Source: Longimicrobiaceae bacterium
Lineage (GTDB): Bacteria > Gemmatimonadota > Gemmatimonadetes > Longimicrobiales > Longimicrobiaceae
DNA: 64,000 bases
Direction: 5' to 3'
Assembly: GCA_030146875.1 (NCBI GenBank)
Contig: JASLAX010000054.1
Coordinates: forward strand, 19,489 to 83,488
Shown: piece by piece, positions 33,624 to 44,817 of the stretch
Position numbering within the stretch: the first letter of the stretch is position 1
Layout: every line of letters starts with the position of its first letter
Translations under genes and position numbers: made by a program
Notes under the pieces: generated by a model
What the model saw: the letters and a program-made list of their open reading frames with translations, nothing else
Database searches by the model: none
What the model was told of the DNA's origin: nothing

Positions 33624-36239
<2,616 letters not shown>

Positions 36240-36627
36240 GCTCGCTCCCCGGTGGTCCCGCCCTCCGCGTGGATGCTCGGGGCGCGGCAAGATCCATACT
36301 TTCCACGGGGTAGCGCAATCCCTCCTCCGCTCCGCAAGCTTCGTCGGGGGCGGCCAGCTTCGACACCCGAGAACCAGAACGATGGGAACGCGCATCGAGG
36401 CAGGGTCGCGAGTACGGCTTCCCGGAGGGTGAGATCGTGGTGACCCGCGTCGAGGAGCAGCCCCTCTGAGCCACCCGCATCGGCCCGCGGGCCGGCATCG
36501 TCCAGCCGGCCGGCGAACGGAGACCACGCGAGACGAGGGTGGTTGCCGCTCTCCCGTCCGCGGTGCATCTTGGCCTTCGGGCCGCAGCGACGGAGACGCG
36601 CACCCACGAGCCCAGGAGGAGCCCGCG
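36240..36627. other. spacer between YdeP-like and hydrolase genes
   Basis: Mostly non-coding. A short plus-strand frame ends GREYGFPEGEIVVTRVEEQP with a stop at about 36468 and has natural composition, but it has no start or family; it could be the tail of a lost gene. Confidence 0.3.
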
Positions 36628-37644
36628 ATGAAGCCGCCAACGTCCATCCGCCGGATCCTTCCCGCCACCGCGCTGCTGCTGGCGGCGGGGTGCGGCCCCT
36701 CCGTTCCCGCGGCCTCCCCGGCGGCGCAGCCGGGCGCGCCGCGGCCCGCCGCGCAGCAGGTGGTGCGCGACGGGGTGCGCATGTGGTACCGCGTCGCCGG
36801 GAACGGGCGGTCGGGCGCGCCGCCCGTCGTGTTCCTGCACGGGGGGCCGGGGCAGGGGAGCGCGCACTTCGAGGTGCTGGCGGGGCCGCACGTGGAGCCG
36901 CGGGTGCGCACGGTCTACTTCGACCAGCGCGGCAGCGGGCGCTCGGACCGCCCGGCCGGCAACGACTACGCGATCGCCACGCTGGTGGAGGACGTGGAGG
37001 CGCTGCGCGCCGCCCTGGGCGTGCCGCGCATCGTGCCGATGGGTCACTCCTTCGGCGGGCTGCTGGCGCTGGAGTACGCGGCGCGCTACCCGGAGAGGAC
37101 GGCGGGCGTGGTGTTCGTGGCGGGGGTGTGGGACGTGCCGTTGCAGTGCCGGCTGCGGATGCGCACGCTGCAGCAGCTCCGGCCGGAGGCGTACGAGCGA
37201 GCCCGCGCCGACACGCTTGCCCCCGACGGCACCCGCCGCAGCGGCTGCAGCGTGGAGGGGCGCGGCTTCCGCAGCGGCCAGGAGCGCGAAGCGTACAACG
37301 TGCAGGCGATGTATCGCGATCCCACCATGGCCGCGCGGCTCGACAGCGTGGGCGCGGCCCACGGCACCCGGAACACGGGCGAGATGGGCCGCGCCCTGTT
37401 CGGCTCCGGCGAGCTGATGAGCTACCGCCTGGGCGACCCGGCGCGCGTGGCGGTGCCGGTGCTGGTGGTGGCGGGGCGGCACGACGGCGCCGCGCGGCCC
37501 GAGGGTCTGCGCGAGCTGGCGCGGGTGCTGCCGAACGCGCGGTACCTGGAGTACGAGGGCAGCGGCCACTTCGTGTACCTGGACGAGCCGGAGCGCTTTG
37601 CGCGCGACCTGGCGCGCTTAGTGTCCAGCCTCACCCCCCGCTGA
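36628..37644 (+). CDS. alpha/beta-hydrolase lipoprotein (proline iminopeptidase-like)
   Basis: 338 residues. Signal peptide ending LLLAAGCGP, so membrane-anchored. Alpha/beta-hydrolase core: oxyanion loop VFLHGGPGQGSAHF, nucleophile elbow GHSFGG (Ser), Asp in AGRHDGAARPEGL and His in EGSGHFVYLD. HGGPG and strand order place it with prolyl aminopeptidases and related epoxide-hydrolase-like enzymes. AGGAGGAG lies nine bases before the ATG. The true substrate, peptide or ester, is unknown. Confidence 0.9.
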   Translation: MKPPTSIRRILPATALLLAAGCGPSVPAASPAAQPGAPRPAAQQVVRDGVRMWYRVAGNGRSGAPPVVFLHGGPGQGSAHFEVLAGPHVEPRVRTVYFDQRGSGRSDRPAGNDYAIATLVEDVEALRAALGVPRIVPMGHSFGGLLALEYAARYPERTAGVVFVAGVWDVPLQCRLRMRTLQQLRPEAYERARADTLAPDGTRRSGCSVEGRGFRSGQEREAYNVQAMYRDPTMAARLDSVGAAHGTRNTGEMGRALFGSGELMSYRLGDPARVAVPVLVVAGRHDGAARPEGLRELARVLPNARYLEYEGSGHFVYLDEPERFARDLARLVSSLTPR

Positions 37645-37646
37645 GG

Positions 37647-37763
37647 GTGGCGAGCCGAAAGCCGGAGCGGGCGGGGCGGTGGCTGCTCACCGCGCTCGTC
37701 GCAGGCGTGCTGCTGGGCCTGGCGTTCGTGTGGGCGATGGCCCGCTTCCGGCCGGCGCTGTAG
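37647..37763 (+). CDS. 38-aa single-TM protein (possible)
   Basis: GTG start two bases after the hydrolase stop; reads VASRKPERAGRWLLTALVAG and a hydrophobic helix ending MARFRPAL. Too short for homology; the close spacing suggests translation coupled to the hydrolase. Could instead be non-coding. Confidence 0.35.
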   Translation: MASRKPERAGRWLLTALVAGVLLGLAFVWAMARFRPAL

Positions 37764-37795
37764 GCCGGCCTCCACGACGTGAACGAGCCCTCGCG

Positions 37796-38218
37796 GTGAC
37801 CCGCCTCGCCCGCGTCTGCCTGGTGGGCGCCGCCGCCGTCGTCGCGTACGACGTGGTGATGTCGGTGGCGTCGCGCACGTTGGGGTTCGACTATGCGACG
37901 GCGTTGCCAGGCTCGTTCCTGCTCTACCTCGCCACCGGCTTCTTCGGAGCCCGCGCCGCGGGAAGGCTGCGAGCGGGTGCGCTGGCGGGCGGCGCGGCCG
38001 GGTTCGCGGACGCGACCGTTGGCTGGCTGCTCTCGGTGGCGATCGGGGCGGACGGGGCGGTCGAGCCCGCTACTCCGCTCACGATCGCGCTCGTCGTGGT
38101 GGTCGTGACGTTGATGGCGGCATCGGTCGGGCTCTTCGGGGCCGTCGTGGAACGCCTCACCGGCCGCATCCCGCGCCGTGGGCCCCAGGTGGGAAATGGG
38201 GACGACAGGGGGAGGTGA
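37796..38218 (+). CDS. membrane protein of unknown function
   Basis: 140 residues from a GTG at 37796. Four hydrophobic segments: about 5-25 (VCLVGAAAVVAYDVVMSVAS), 40-52, 62-80 and 100-125, ending in a basic tail (RLTGRIPRRG). No ribosome binding site stands out. No family recognised. Follows the hydrolase and 38-aa genes on the same strand. Confidence 0.6.
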   Translation: MTRLARVCLVGAAAVVAYDVVMSVASRTLGFDYATALPGSFLLYLATGFFGARAAGRLRAGALAGGAAGFADATVGWLLSVAIGADGAVEPATPLTIALVVVVVTLMAASVGLFGAVVERLTGRIPRRGPQVGNGDDRGR

Positions 38219-38311
38219 CCTCGCGCTTCCACCGTCCTTCGCGTGCTTCGCCGCACGCGCCCGCCACTGGCGCGGACCGCGCCCTCGCCCCCTCCCGGAA
38301 AGACGCCCGTC

Positions 38312-38632
38312 GTGAAGATCGAATGCTCGTGCGGAGCCATCATCCTGGACGGCACGGACGCGCTGCCCCACAAGGCGCACGTGGTTCCCGACCAGGAGTG
38401 GGACGCCATGCTCGAAGCGGTGGACGGCGCCATCGAGCGCGCCGCCGCGCGCCCCGCCCAGCTCTCCGACGCCCTCCGCTCCGCCCGCGAGGCGGTGATC
38501 CGCGCGGCGCGCCCGTCGTGGCAGTGCCGCGAGTGCGGGCGCCTGTACCTGGACGACACCGCCCACCAGGCGCGCGAGTTCCTTCCCGGCTCCGACGAGT
38601 CGCCCCGCGAGATCTTCCGCACCCGAGCGTAG
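38312..38632 (+). CDS. small zinc-ribbon-like protein
   Basis: 106 residues from a GTG. MKIECSCGAIILDGTDALP has a CxC at the start, and WQCRECGRLYLDD carries CxxC near residue 80, so four cysteines may bind one zinc. Between them is a helical segment (EWDAMLEAVDGAIERAAARP). Looks like a soluble accessory protein; unrecognised. A hairpin terminator follows. Confidence 0.7.
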   Translation: MKIECSCGAIILDGTDALPHKAHVVPDQEWDAMLEAVDGAIERAAARPAQLSDALRSAREAVIRAARPSWQCRECGRLYLDDTAHQAREFLPGSDESPREIFRTRA

Positions 38633-38690
38633 CCGGAGCGCGGACGCGTCGGCGGAATCCGTCCGTCCCGACCTCCGCCGACGCGGAGAG

Positions 38691-38721
38691 GCCCGCCCTC
38701 CGCTCCGTGCGGAAGGCGGGC
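38691..38721. terminator. hairpin between convergent genes
   Basis: gcccgccctccgc pairs with gcggaaggcgggc at 12 of 13 positions; it lies between the zinc-ribbon gene and the minus-strand 183-aa gene. Confidence 0.6.
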
Positions 38722-38762
38722 TTCTGGCCGCACGCCGGCACGCGGGCGGCGGCGGACGCGCC

Positions 38763-39314
38763 TCAGCCCTGCTTGTGGACGTGGACCTCCTGGGGCTCGT
38801 TCGGCACCCACACCGCCATGGCGTAGTAGGAGACGTAGAAGTCCTTCTTGGTGCCCCAGTCCTTGGCCGACGCCCGGCTGGTCACGCCCAGCACGGCCGT
38901 GACGAAGGTGCGCACCTTGTCGCGGTCGTTCTCGTCCGTCTCCGTCTTCCGGATGGAGTCGGCGTGCACCTCGGTGGAGATGGCGCCGCTCCCCAGGATC
39001 CCCTCCGCCACCGAGCGAACCACCGAGAGGGAGGCCAGCGCCACCTGCGGCCAGTCCTGGCCGATGGCGGCCTGCAGAAGCTCCTGCGCCCCGTGCACGT
39101 ACTCGTCCACGCTGGGGTCGTCGGAGTAGAACATGTCGTACTGCACCACCCGCACGTCCGCCTGCGTGGCGTTCGGCAGCGGCACGCCGAAGTTCTCCTC
39201 CCACTTGGACACCAGCTTGTCGTGCATCTGCGACGTCAGCTTGTCCATCTTCTTCGTGAGCTGACCGCTGTTCTTGATGTACTGCTTCAGGTTCTTGTTC
39301 GAATGGTCGGACAT
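38763..39314 (-). CDS. 183-aa protein of unknown function
   Basis: Soluble, charged protein starting MSDHSNKNLKQYIKNSGQLT. Lys/Asp-rich helix near the N-terminus, then VRVVQYDMFYSDDPSVDEYVHGA, LGVTSRASAKDWGTKKDFYV and a C-terminal YYAMAVWVPNEPQEVHVH. The start at 39314 is preceded by a weak site. Fewer Arg and more Lys codons than in neighbouring genes, which is unusual at this GC content. No family recognised. Confidence 0.65.
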   Translation of the reverse strand: MSDHSNKNLKQYIKNSGQLTKKMDKLTSQMHDKLVSKWEENFGVPLPNATQADVRVVQYDMFYSDDPSVDEYVHGAQELLQAAIGQDWPQVALASLSVVRSVAEGILGSGAISTEVHADSIRKTETDENDRDKVRTFVTAVLGVTSRASAKDWGTKKDFYVSYYAMAVWVPNEPQEVHVHKQG

Positions 39315-39521
39315 GGCCGGGCTCCCGTGCGGGTCGACGGAGGGGGAAGCCTCGCGGGAGCGGCGGGAACGGCGCCGGCACGCGGTCCGCCGGCTCCGGC
39401 CGCCGCGCCGCGAACGGCTTGGGCGCGCGCAACGCGAAGAGGTCCGGCCGGGGTGGGCGCCGCCCTCTCCAGCGTGGGGAACGCGCGCCTGGCACCCGGC
39501 CCCGCGGCCCGCCCGGAAAAC

Positions 39522-39557
39522 GCGAGACGCGAAGCCGGCGCTCGCCGGCTTCGCGTC
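39522..39557 (-). terminator. terminator of the cupin gene
   Basis: gagacgcgaagccggcg pairs perfectly with cgccggcttcgcgtctc, separated by two bases, so about 15 pairs form. Confidence 0.7.
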
Positions 39558-39592
39558 TCCTGGTGTGCGTCCGGAAGGCGGCCGCGTGGGCG

Positions 39593-40078
39593 CTACAGCA
39601 GCTCCCGCGCGTGGGGGAACTGGCGCGTCACGTAGTCGGCGTCGCGGGGGGCGTCGGCCAGCAGCTCGAAGTCGGCGAAGTCGAAGCCTGGGCCTACCGA
39701 GCACCCGACCAGCGTGTAGCTGCCCGTGGAGCGCGCCGCCTGCCAGCGCCCCGCGGGAACGCAGCGCACCGGCGCCACGCCGTCGCCCACCGGGCCCAGC
39801 ACGTCGCGCACCCACTTGGTGTCGGCCTCGTCCAGCCAGAACAGCTCCAGCGGCTCGCCTTCGTAGAAGTGCCACACCTCGTCGGAGTGCACGCGGTGCC
39901 ATCGCGAGAAGCCGCCGTCCGGGAGCAGGTAGTAGATGGAGGTCAGGGCGTTCCGCGCGGTGCGGCGGTCGTCCGGGCGCACCTGCCACGCCGAGCGGAA
40001 GACCTCGCGGTAGTAGCCGCCCTCGGGGTGCGGCTGCAGCTCGAGCTGCTGGATCAGGGAGACCGCGCGTGGGTGCAT
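39593..40078 (-). CDS. cupin-fold DUF985 family protein
   Basis: 161 residues. LELQPHPEGGYYREVFRS, NALTSIYYLLPDGGFSRWHRV, EVWHFYEGEPLELFWLD and SYTLVGCSVGPGFDFADFELL are the strand motifs of DUF985 cupins. The HR..S.E.WH element holds possible metal ligands (two His, one Glu). Enzymatic role unknown; some members are implicated in sugar or stress metabolism. Single gene on the minus strand. Confidence 0.9.
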   Translation of the reverse strand: MHPRAVSLIQQLELQPHPEGGYYREVFRSAWQVRPDDRRTARNALTSIYYLLPDGGFSRWHRVHSDEVWHFYEGEPLELFWLDEADTKWVRDVLGPVGDGVAPVRCVPAGRWQAARSTGSYTLVGCSVGPGFDFADFELLADAPRDADYVTRQFPHARELL

Positions 40079-40186
40079 GGCGGGATGGGTGACGGGGCGG
40101 AGCGGCGGGCCGCGGGATGGAGGCGGCTCCCCTATCGGTAGCGCCGCCGGCCCCGCGCCGCAACCGTGGCGTCGTGGGGACGCACG

Positions 40187-40227
40187 CGGCGACGCCCCCG
40201 CGCCGGCCGGGCGAGGGGGCGTCGCCG
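40187..40227. terminator. hairpin between cupin and anti-sigma genes
   Basis: cggcgacgcccccg pairs with agggggcgtcgccg at 13 of 14 positions; serves the anti-sigma/sigma/Spy-like transcript that ends at 40245. Confidence 0.7.
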
Positions 40228-40244
40228 TCTTCCGCGGACGGGGC

Positions 40245-40667
40245 TCAGGAGCCGACGGCGGCGCTCAGCAGGGCCTCGCGGTCGGCCTGGCCGGAGATCA
40301 GGTCGCCCACCTGCTCGGGCACCGCCGCCTCCACCAGCTCGTCCACCGTCGGCGCGGGCGGCGCGGCGGTGATGGAGTCGCCGGACGGGCCGCCGCCCAC
40401 CACGCCGGAGCGGATGGGGCCCGTCACCGCCAGCGCGGCGATGCCGGCGGCCGCGGCCAGCGGCACCAGGACGCGCGCCGTGGCGGAGCCGCGCCAGCGG
40501 GAGCGCGGGCGCATGCGGGCCAGCGGCAGCTCGGCGCTCGCGGCGATGCGGGCGCGCATGGCGTCCCAGTCCACCTCGCGCTCGGGCACGTCGCCCATCA
40601 GGTCGCGCAGGGCGGCGCCCAGCACGGGGTCGCGCTCGGGGTCGCGGGTCGTGGTCTCGTCGATCAT
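40245..40667 (-). CDS. probable anti-sigma factor with one TM helix
   Basis: 140 residues. Cytoplasmic N-terminal part (VLGAALRDLMGDVPEREVDWDAMRARI), one transmembrane helix at about 66-85 (TARVLVPLAAAAGIAALAVT), then a Pro-rich periplasmic tail. Its ATG overlaps the sigma gene's stop (ATGA), the classic ECF sigma/anti-sigma layout. Proposed role: hold the sigma factor at the membrane until a signal. It lacks the HxxxCxxC zinc motif of ZAS anti-sigmas. Confidence 0.65.
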   Translation of the reverse strand: MIDETTTRDPERDPVLGAALRDLMGDVPEREVDWDAMRARIAASAELPLARMRPRSRWRGSATARVLVPLAAAAGIAALAVTGPIRSGVVGGGPSGDSITAAPPAPTVDELVEAAVPEQVGDLISGQADREALLSAAVGS

Positions 40668-41278
40668 CCTGCGTTCCTTTCGTACGGGGCCAGGGCCCGC
40701 CGGAGCGTCTTGCGCGCCTCGTGCAGGTGCCACCGGACCGTCCCTTCCGATATCTCCAGGATCCCCGCGATCTCGGGGCTTCCGAAGCCTTCCAGCTCGA
40801 AGAGCTGCACGATCGTCCTCTGGCGCGGCGGCAGCGCCTCCATGGCCGCGGCCAGCCGGGTCCGCAGCTCGCCGCGCTCCGCGTCGCGCTCGGGCGATGC
40901 CGCGCTGGACGCGGCGGTCTCCGGGATCTCGTCGGTGGTGCGGAGCGTGCGCGCCTTGCGGGCGTTCAGGCCGCGGTTCACCAGGATCCGCATGAGCCAG
41001 GGGCCGAACGAGCGGCCCCGCTCGAAGGTGTCGATCTTCTGCAGGGCGGCCATGAACGCGTCCTGCACCAGGTCCTCGGCGTCCTCGCGCTGCCCCATCA
41101 CCCGGTACGCCACCGCGAAGGCCCGCCGCATGTAGCGCTGCACCAGCGCGTCGAACGCGGCGCCGTCGCCGCGGCGCACGCGGTCCACCAGCGCGGACTC
41201 CTCCGCCGCGTCGGCCGCGGGGGGGGAGGTGCCCGGGGCGGGGTCCACGAGGGGTGCCGGGGGCGCGAGCGGCGTCAC
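40664..41278 (-). CDS. ECF-type RNA polymerase sigma factor
   Basis: 204 residues from a GTG at 41278. Sigma2: VDRVRRGDGAAFDALVQRYM, YRVMGQREDAEDLVQDAFM, then the WLMRILVN region; sigma4: LPPRQRTIVQLFELEGFGSPEIAGILEISEGTVRWHLHEARKTL. The N-terminal ~30 residues are Pro/Ala-rich. GTG overlaps the stop of the Spy-like gene (GTGA) and its own stop overlaps the anti-sigma ATG. It likely controls envelope-stress or its own operon genes. Confidence 0.93.
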   Translation of the reverse strand: MTPLAPPAPLVDPAPGTSPPAADAAEESALVDRVRRGDGAAFDALVQRYMRRAFAVAYRVMGQREDAEDLVQDAFMAALQKIDTFERGRSFGPWLMRILVNRGLNARKARTLRTTDEIPETAASSAASPERDAERGELRTRLAAAMEALPPRQRTIVQLFELEGFGSPEIAGILEISEGTVRWHLHEARKTLRRALAPYERNAG

Positions 41279-41826
41279 GGCCGCCCGGGCGGAGGCCCGT
41301 TGCGCCCGCGGCCCACCATCGGCCGGTGCCCCCGCCGGGGTGCGCGCTCCCGCATCAGCTCCCGGGCGCGGGCCTTCTGCGCGGGGGTCAGCACCCCCTG
41401 CGCCCCGCGCATCCCCTCGCGCACGTTGGCGCGCATCTCCGCCATCAGGCGCCGCATCTCGGGCGGGAGCGGGCGCCCGCCGGAGCGGATGGCGCGCAGC
41501 GTGTCGCGCCGCTGCGCCGGCGTGAGCCGCGCCATGCGCTCGCGCGTCTCGCCCCGGTGCCGCCGCTGCGCCTGCATCAGCCGCTGCCGCAGCGGGCGGT
41601 TGCGCTCCTCCACCTCGCGGCCGATGGCGGTGAGCCGCGCCACCTGCTCGTCGGTGAGCCCCAGCTCGCCGCGCACGCGCAGCAGCGCCTCGAACGGGCC
41701 GCGCTCGGCGGCCCGCTGGCGCATCCCCTCGCGCATCCCGGGCGCGTGGCCGCCGGGCTGCGCGCCCAGGTGGGCGGGCAGCGCCAGCAGCGCGATCGCG
41801 AGCATGGCGCGGAACGTGGTCCTCAT
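41275..41826 (-). CDS. Spy/CpxP-like periplasmic protein
   Basis: 183 residues. Signal peptide (MRTTFRAMLAIALLALPAHLGAQ) followed by an Arg/Ala-rich, helical domain with the LTPAQ-type repeats of Spy/CpxP: LGLTDEQVARLTAIGREVEE, ERMARLTPAQRRDTLRAI, and GAQGVLTPAQKARAREL. Two to three LTP/LTD turns are visible. Such proteins are periplasmic chaperones or stress sensors. Being first in the same transcript as the sigma/anti-sigma pair, it may serve as sensor of periplasmic stress for them. Basic composition (many Arg). Confidence 0.8.
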   Translation of the reverse strand: MRTTFRAMLAIALLALPAHLGAQPGGHAPGMREGMRQRAAERGPFEALLRVRGELGLTDEQVARLTAIGREVEERNRPLRQRLMQAQRRHRGETRERMARLTPAQRRDTLRAIRSGGRPLPPEMRRLMAEMRANVREGMRGAQGVLTPAQKARARELMRERAPRRGHRPMVGRGRNGPPPGRP

Positions 41827-41908
41827 CGTCTTCTCTCTCTCCCTGCTCCGTCCGTGGCTCGCGCCGGGCGTCCGACCTGCGGTCGCCGCGCGGCCTCTCC
41901 ACGACGTA

Positions 41909-42754
41909 CTACCGCCGGGCGGGCGCGGGCGTTGGGTCGGGGTCGCGGATCCGCGCGGAGAACTGCGGGTGGTCGGCCCAGCGGGCGGCGCGGGCGTTCA
42001 CGTGGAAGCGGCGGCGCGCCTCCTCGAACGGCAGGTCCGTGTCGATCAGCCCCAGCTCGTACGCCAGCCGGTCGGAGTAGCCGGGGAGCAGCACCCGGTA
42101 GTCCAGCGGCACCTTCCGCGGCGCGACCCGGTTCACGTGGCGCACCACGTTGGTGGTGCAGGTGTTCCAGAGCGTGTTGTAGAACTCCGGCTCGCGCGTC
42201 AGGCGGTTCGCCCTGCCGAGCATGTCCATCAGCATCGCCCGCTTCCCCTCCGGGGTCGCCCGCACCGGGTAGAGGTACACGGGGTCCCTGCGGTGGTTGG
42301 CGCGCAGGCCGATGGCGTCGCGCTCGTCCGCCACCACGTACAGGATCTCGAAGCGCTTCAGCATCCCTCCCAGCAGCGAGTAGCTCTCGCCCTTCTCCCG
42401 CCGCACCTCGACCGAGATCGCGACGTGCTCGCCGCCGTCGAAGCCGAACGACACGAAGGTGTGCGCGGGCGCCTCCCAGTCCTTCGAGAACGGCTCCACC
42501 ACGTACCAGGCCGTCCGCAGCTTGCGGAGGTCGTACGTCCGCGTCTCCCAGCGCACGTCGAAGTCCCTGGCGGAGCGGTAGAAGGCGTTGCGCACGTTGT
42601 GGATGCGGACCAGCGAGTCGCCCACGAGCTCCGCGTGCGGAAGGCGGGCGTTGTCCTCGGTCCAGTCGCGGTCGTTGGACGGCCGCACGCCGAGCCAGCC
42701 GCCGAGCGGGACGGCCAGCATGGCGGGGATCAGGAGCCGCTTGTGGATGCGCAT
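41909..42754 (-). CDS. DUF4105 domain protein
   Basis: 281 residues. Short signal-anchor (LLIPAMLAVPLGGWL), then VRIHNVRNAFYRSARDFDVRWETRTYDLRKL, AHTFVSFGFDGGEHVAISVEVRREKGE, and NTLWNTCTTNVVRHVNRVAP, all DUF4105-type. The conserved Cys-Thr-Thr and His residues recall NlpC/P60-like or lauroyl-type transferases, but activity is unproven. Probably faces the periplasm. Confidence 0.85.
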   Translation of the reverse strand: MRIHKRLLIPAMLAVPLGGWLGVRPSNDRDWTEDNARLPHAELVGDSLVRIHNVRNAFYRSARDFDVRWETRTYDLRKLRTAWYVVEPFSKDWEAPAHTFVSFGFDGGEHVAISVEVRREKGESYSLLGGMLKRFEILYVVADERDAIGLRANHRRDPVYLYPVRATPEGKRAMLMDMLGRANRLTREPEFYNTLWNTCTTNVVRHVNRVAPRKVPLDYRVLLPGYSDRLAYELGLIDTDLPFEEARRRFHVNARAARWADHPQFSARIRDPDPTPAPARR

Positions 42755-42826
42755 GGGGCGGGGGACTCGTTGGACTGGGGGGACGGCGGAGAAGGGGCGG
42801 TCGGAGGGAAACGCAGGAGGACGGCG

Positions 42827-43294
42827 TCAGGCGCGCAGGGCGGGGGGGACGGCGTCGAGCCACTCCACCTCCAGCACGGCCCAGAGGCCGATCAGCACCG
42901 CCTCCGCCGCGTCGTGGCGGAGGGACGTGGGCCGCGGCGCGCCGGACCAGTCGATGACGCGGCGGGCGAGCTCGCCCGCGGTGCGCTTGGCGATGGCGCC
43001 GCTGCGCTGCTCGCGCGGAAGGAGCAGGCGCTCGCGCCAGCGCTCGGCCGCGAGGCGGAGGAAGGCCACGCCGCGGCGGCCCGCCTCGCGCTCCCAGATG
43101 TCCGCCAGGCGGCCCCCGCCCTCCACCACCACCCAGGCCAGGTCGGGGATGCCGGCCATCACGCCGTGCACCGCGCGGCGCAGGCGCTCGGCGGTGCCCA
43201 GGTTGTGCGAGCGGTACCAGAGCAGCCGCCCGTCGGAGGTGTACAGGGCCAGCCCGGTGCGCAGCCCCAGGTCCACGGCCAGCAGCGTCCGCAA
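42827..43294 (-). CDS. RNase H-fold (RuvC-like) protein
   Basis: 155 residues. LLAVDLGLRTGLALY opens an RNase H-like core with an Asp; VVVEGGG supplies a Glu; and LRHDAAEAVLIGLWAV holds a C-terminal Asp pair, similar to RuvC/YqgF catalytic layouts. Too short and divergent for a RuvC resolvase; the YqgF motif is only partial. May bind or cut branched nucleic acids. Sits 60 bases after the VOC gene. Confidence 0.6.
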   Translation of the reverse strand: MRTLLAVDLGLRTGLALYTSDGRLLWYRSHNLGTAERLRRAVHGVMAGIPDLAWVVVEGGGRLADIWEREAGRRGVAFLRLAAERWRERLLLPREQRSGAIAKRTAGELARRVIDWSGAPRPTSLRHDAAEAVLIGLWAVLEVEWLDAVPPALRA

Positions 43295-43354
43295 CGTGGT
43301 CCCAGTCCTTCCGGGGGGAGGGGAGCGCCGCGGAACTCGCGACGGCGCCGTCTG

Positions 43355-43795
43355 CTACCCTTCTTCCCCGGCGGTGTGCCGCGGGCCCAGGACCTCGTCC
43401 TCCCCGATCCCCCAGATGCGGGGCGTGCCCAGCTCCACGCTGTTGCCGGCGGGGTCGCGCAGGTAGAGCGAGCGCCCGCCGCGGGGCCACTCGACCTCGG
43501 CTTCGACGTCGATCCCGCGGGCAGCGAGGTGGTCGCGCCAGCCGGGGATCTCGTCGTCGCGCACGGCGAAGCAGGCGTGGCCGGCGCCGGTCGCGCCGTG
43601 CGGGGGGATCTCGGTGCTGGCCCGCGTCTTCTCCGCCGCGAAGACCAGGAACACCCCCGCGCCGCAGCGGAAGAAGACGTGCCGCCCCTCCACCCGCGCG
43701 ATGCGCTGCAGGCCCAGCACGCCGCCGTAGAACGCCTCGGCCGCGTCCAGGTCGTCGGCGTACAGGCAGGTCTCCAGGACGGCGGCGGCCCTCAC
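43355..43795 (-). CDS. VOC (glyoxalase/dioxygenase) family protein
   Basis: 146 residues from a GTG overlapping the coaA stop (GTGA). Two beta-alpha-beta-beta-beta modules: [37 protein letters not shown], then [23 protein letters not shown] and [19 protein letters not shown]. Likely ligands are His, Glu and residues near [10 protein letters not shown]. Substrate unknown; could be glyoxalase, fosfomycin-resistance or dioxygenase type. Confidence 0.85.
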   Translation of the reverse strand: MRAAAVLETCLYADDLDAAEAFYGGVLGLQRIARVEGRHVFFRCGAGVFLVFAAEKTRASTEIPPHGATGAGHACFAVRDDEIPGWRDHLAARGIDVEAEVEWPRGGRSLYLRDPAGNSVELGTPRIWGIGEDEVLGPRHTAGEEG

Positions 43796-44733
43796 AGCTT
43801 GCGCAGGCGAATGCGGCGGACGGCGTGGTCGCGGCCCTTCTCCAGGATCAGCCGCGCCCGCTCCCGCGTGGGCAGGATGTTCTCGCGCAGGTTGGGAAGG
43901 TTGATGCCCTCCCACGCGCTCACGGCGAGCGACAGCGCCTCGTCCTCCGGCATCTCGGCGTAGGTGTGGAAGAAGGAGGAGGGGTCGCGGAACGCCGTCT
44001 CGCGCAGGCGGCGGAAGCGGCCCATGAACCAGTCGCGGAGCTGGTCCTCGTCCGCGTCCACGTAGATGGAGAAGTCGAAGAAGTCCGAGACGAAGACGCG
44101 ACCGGCGCCCGATTGCAGGACGTTGAGGCCCTCGATGATCAGGATGTCGGGGCGGTGGACCGGCTGCACCTCGTCGGGCACCACGTCGTAGCGCAGGTGC
44201 GAGTAGACGGGCGCCGTGACCGGCGAGCGGCCCGACTTCACGTCGCCCACGAACTGGACCAGCCGGGCTAGGTCGTAGCTCTCCGGGAATCCCTTCCGCC
44301 GCATCAGCCCCCGCTCCTCCAGGGTCGCGTTGGGATGGAGGAAGCCGTCGGTGGTGACCAGCGCCACGCGCGGGTGCTCGGGCCAGCGGGAGAGCAGGGT
44401 CTGGAGGATGCGCGCCGTGGTGCTCTTCCCCACCGCCACGCTCCCCGCGATGCCGATCACGTACGGCACCTTGGCGGGGATGGTGCCCAGGAAGGTGCCG
44501 GCCACGCGGTGGAGCTCCTGCGTGGCGGCCACGTGCAGGTTCAGCAGGCGCGAGAGGGGAAGGTAGACCTCCACCACCTCCGTCATCGACAGCGTCTCGC
44601 TGATCCCCTGCATCTCCGTCAGGTCGCCCTCGGAGATGGTGAGCGGCGTGGCCGCGCGCAGCCGCGCCCACTCGTCGCGCGGAAGGTCGACGTACGGGGA
44701 GAAGGTCTGCGTCTCGGCGGCGTGTGCGGGCAT
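43792..44733 (-). CDS. coaA: pantothenate kinase, type I
   Basis: 313 residues. First step of coenzyme A synthesis: ATP-dependent phosphorylation of pantothenate. P-loop [58 protein letters not shown], and IIEGLNVLQ all match bacterial type I enzymes (PRK fold). It precedes the VOC gene with a 4-base overlap. Confidence 0.95.
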   Translation of the reverse strand: MPAHAAETQTFSPYVDLPRDEWARLRAATPLTISEGDLTEMQGISETLSMTEVVEVYLPLSRLLNLHVAATQELHRVAGTFLGTIPAKVPYVIGIAGSVAVGKSTTARILQTLLSRWPEHPRVALVTTDGFLHPNATLEERGLMRRKGFPESYDLARLVQFVGDVKSGRSPVTAPVYSHLRYDVVPDEVQPVHRPDILIIEGLNVLQSGAGRVFVSDFFDFSIYVDADEDQLRDWFMGRFRRLRETAFRDPSSFFHTYAEMPEDEALSLAVSAWEGINLPNLRENILPTRERARLILEKGRDHAVRRIRLRKL

Positions 44734-44817
44734 CTCGGCTCGGTGCGAGGGGTCCTGCGTGGCGGTTTGGGGGAGAGGACGTCGGCCCTCCGCCCCCAGG
44801 GCGTCGCAGCCGGAGGC

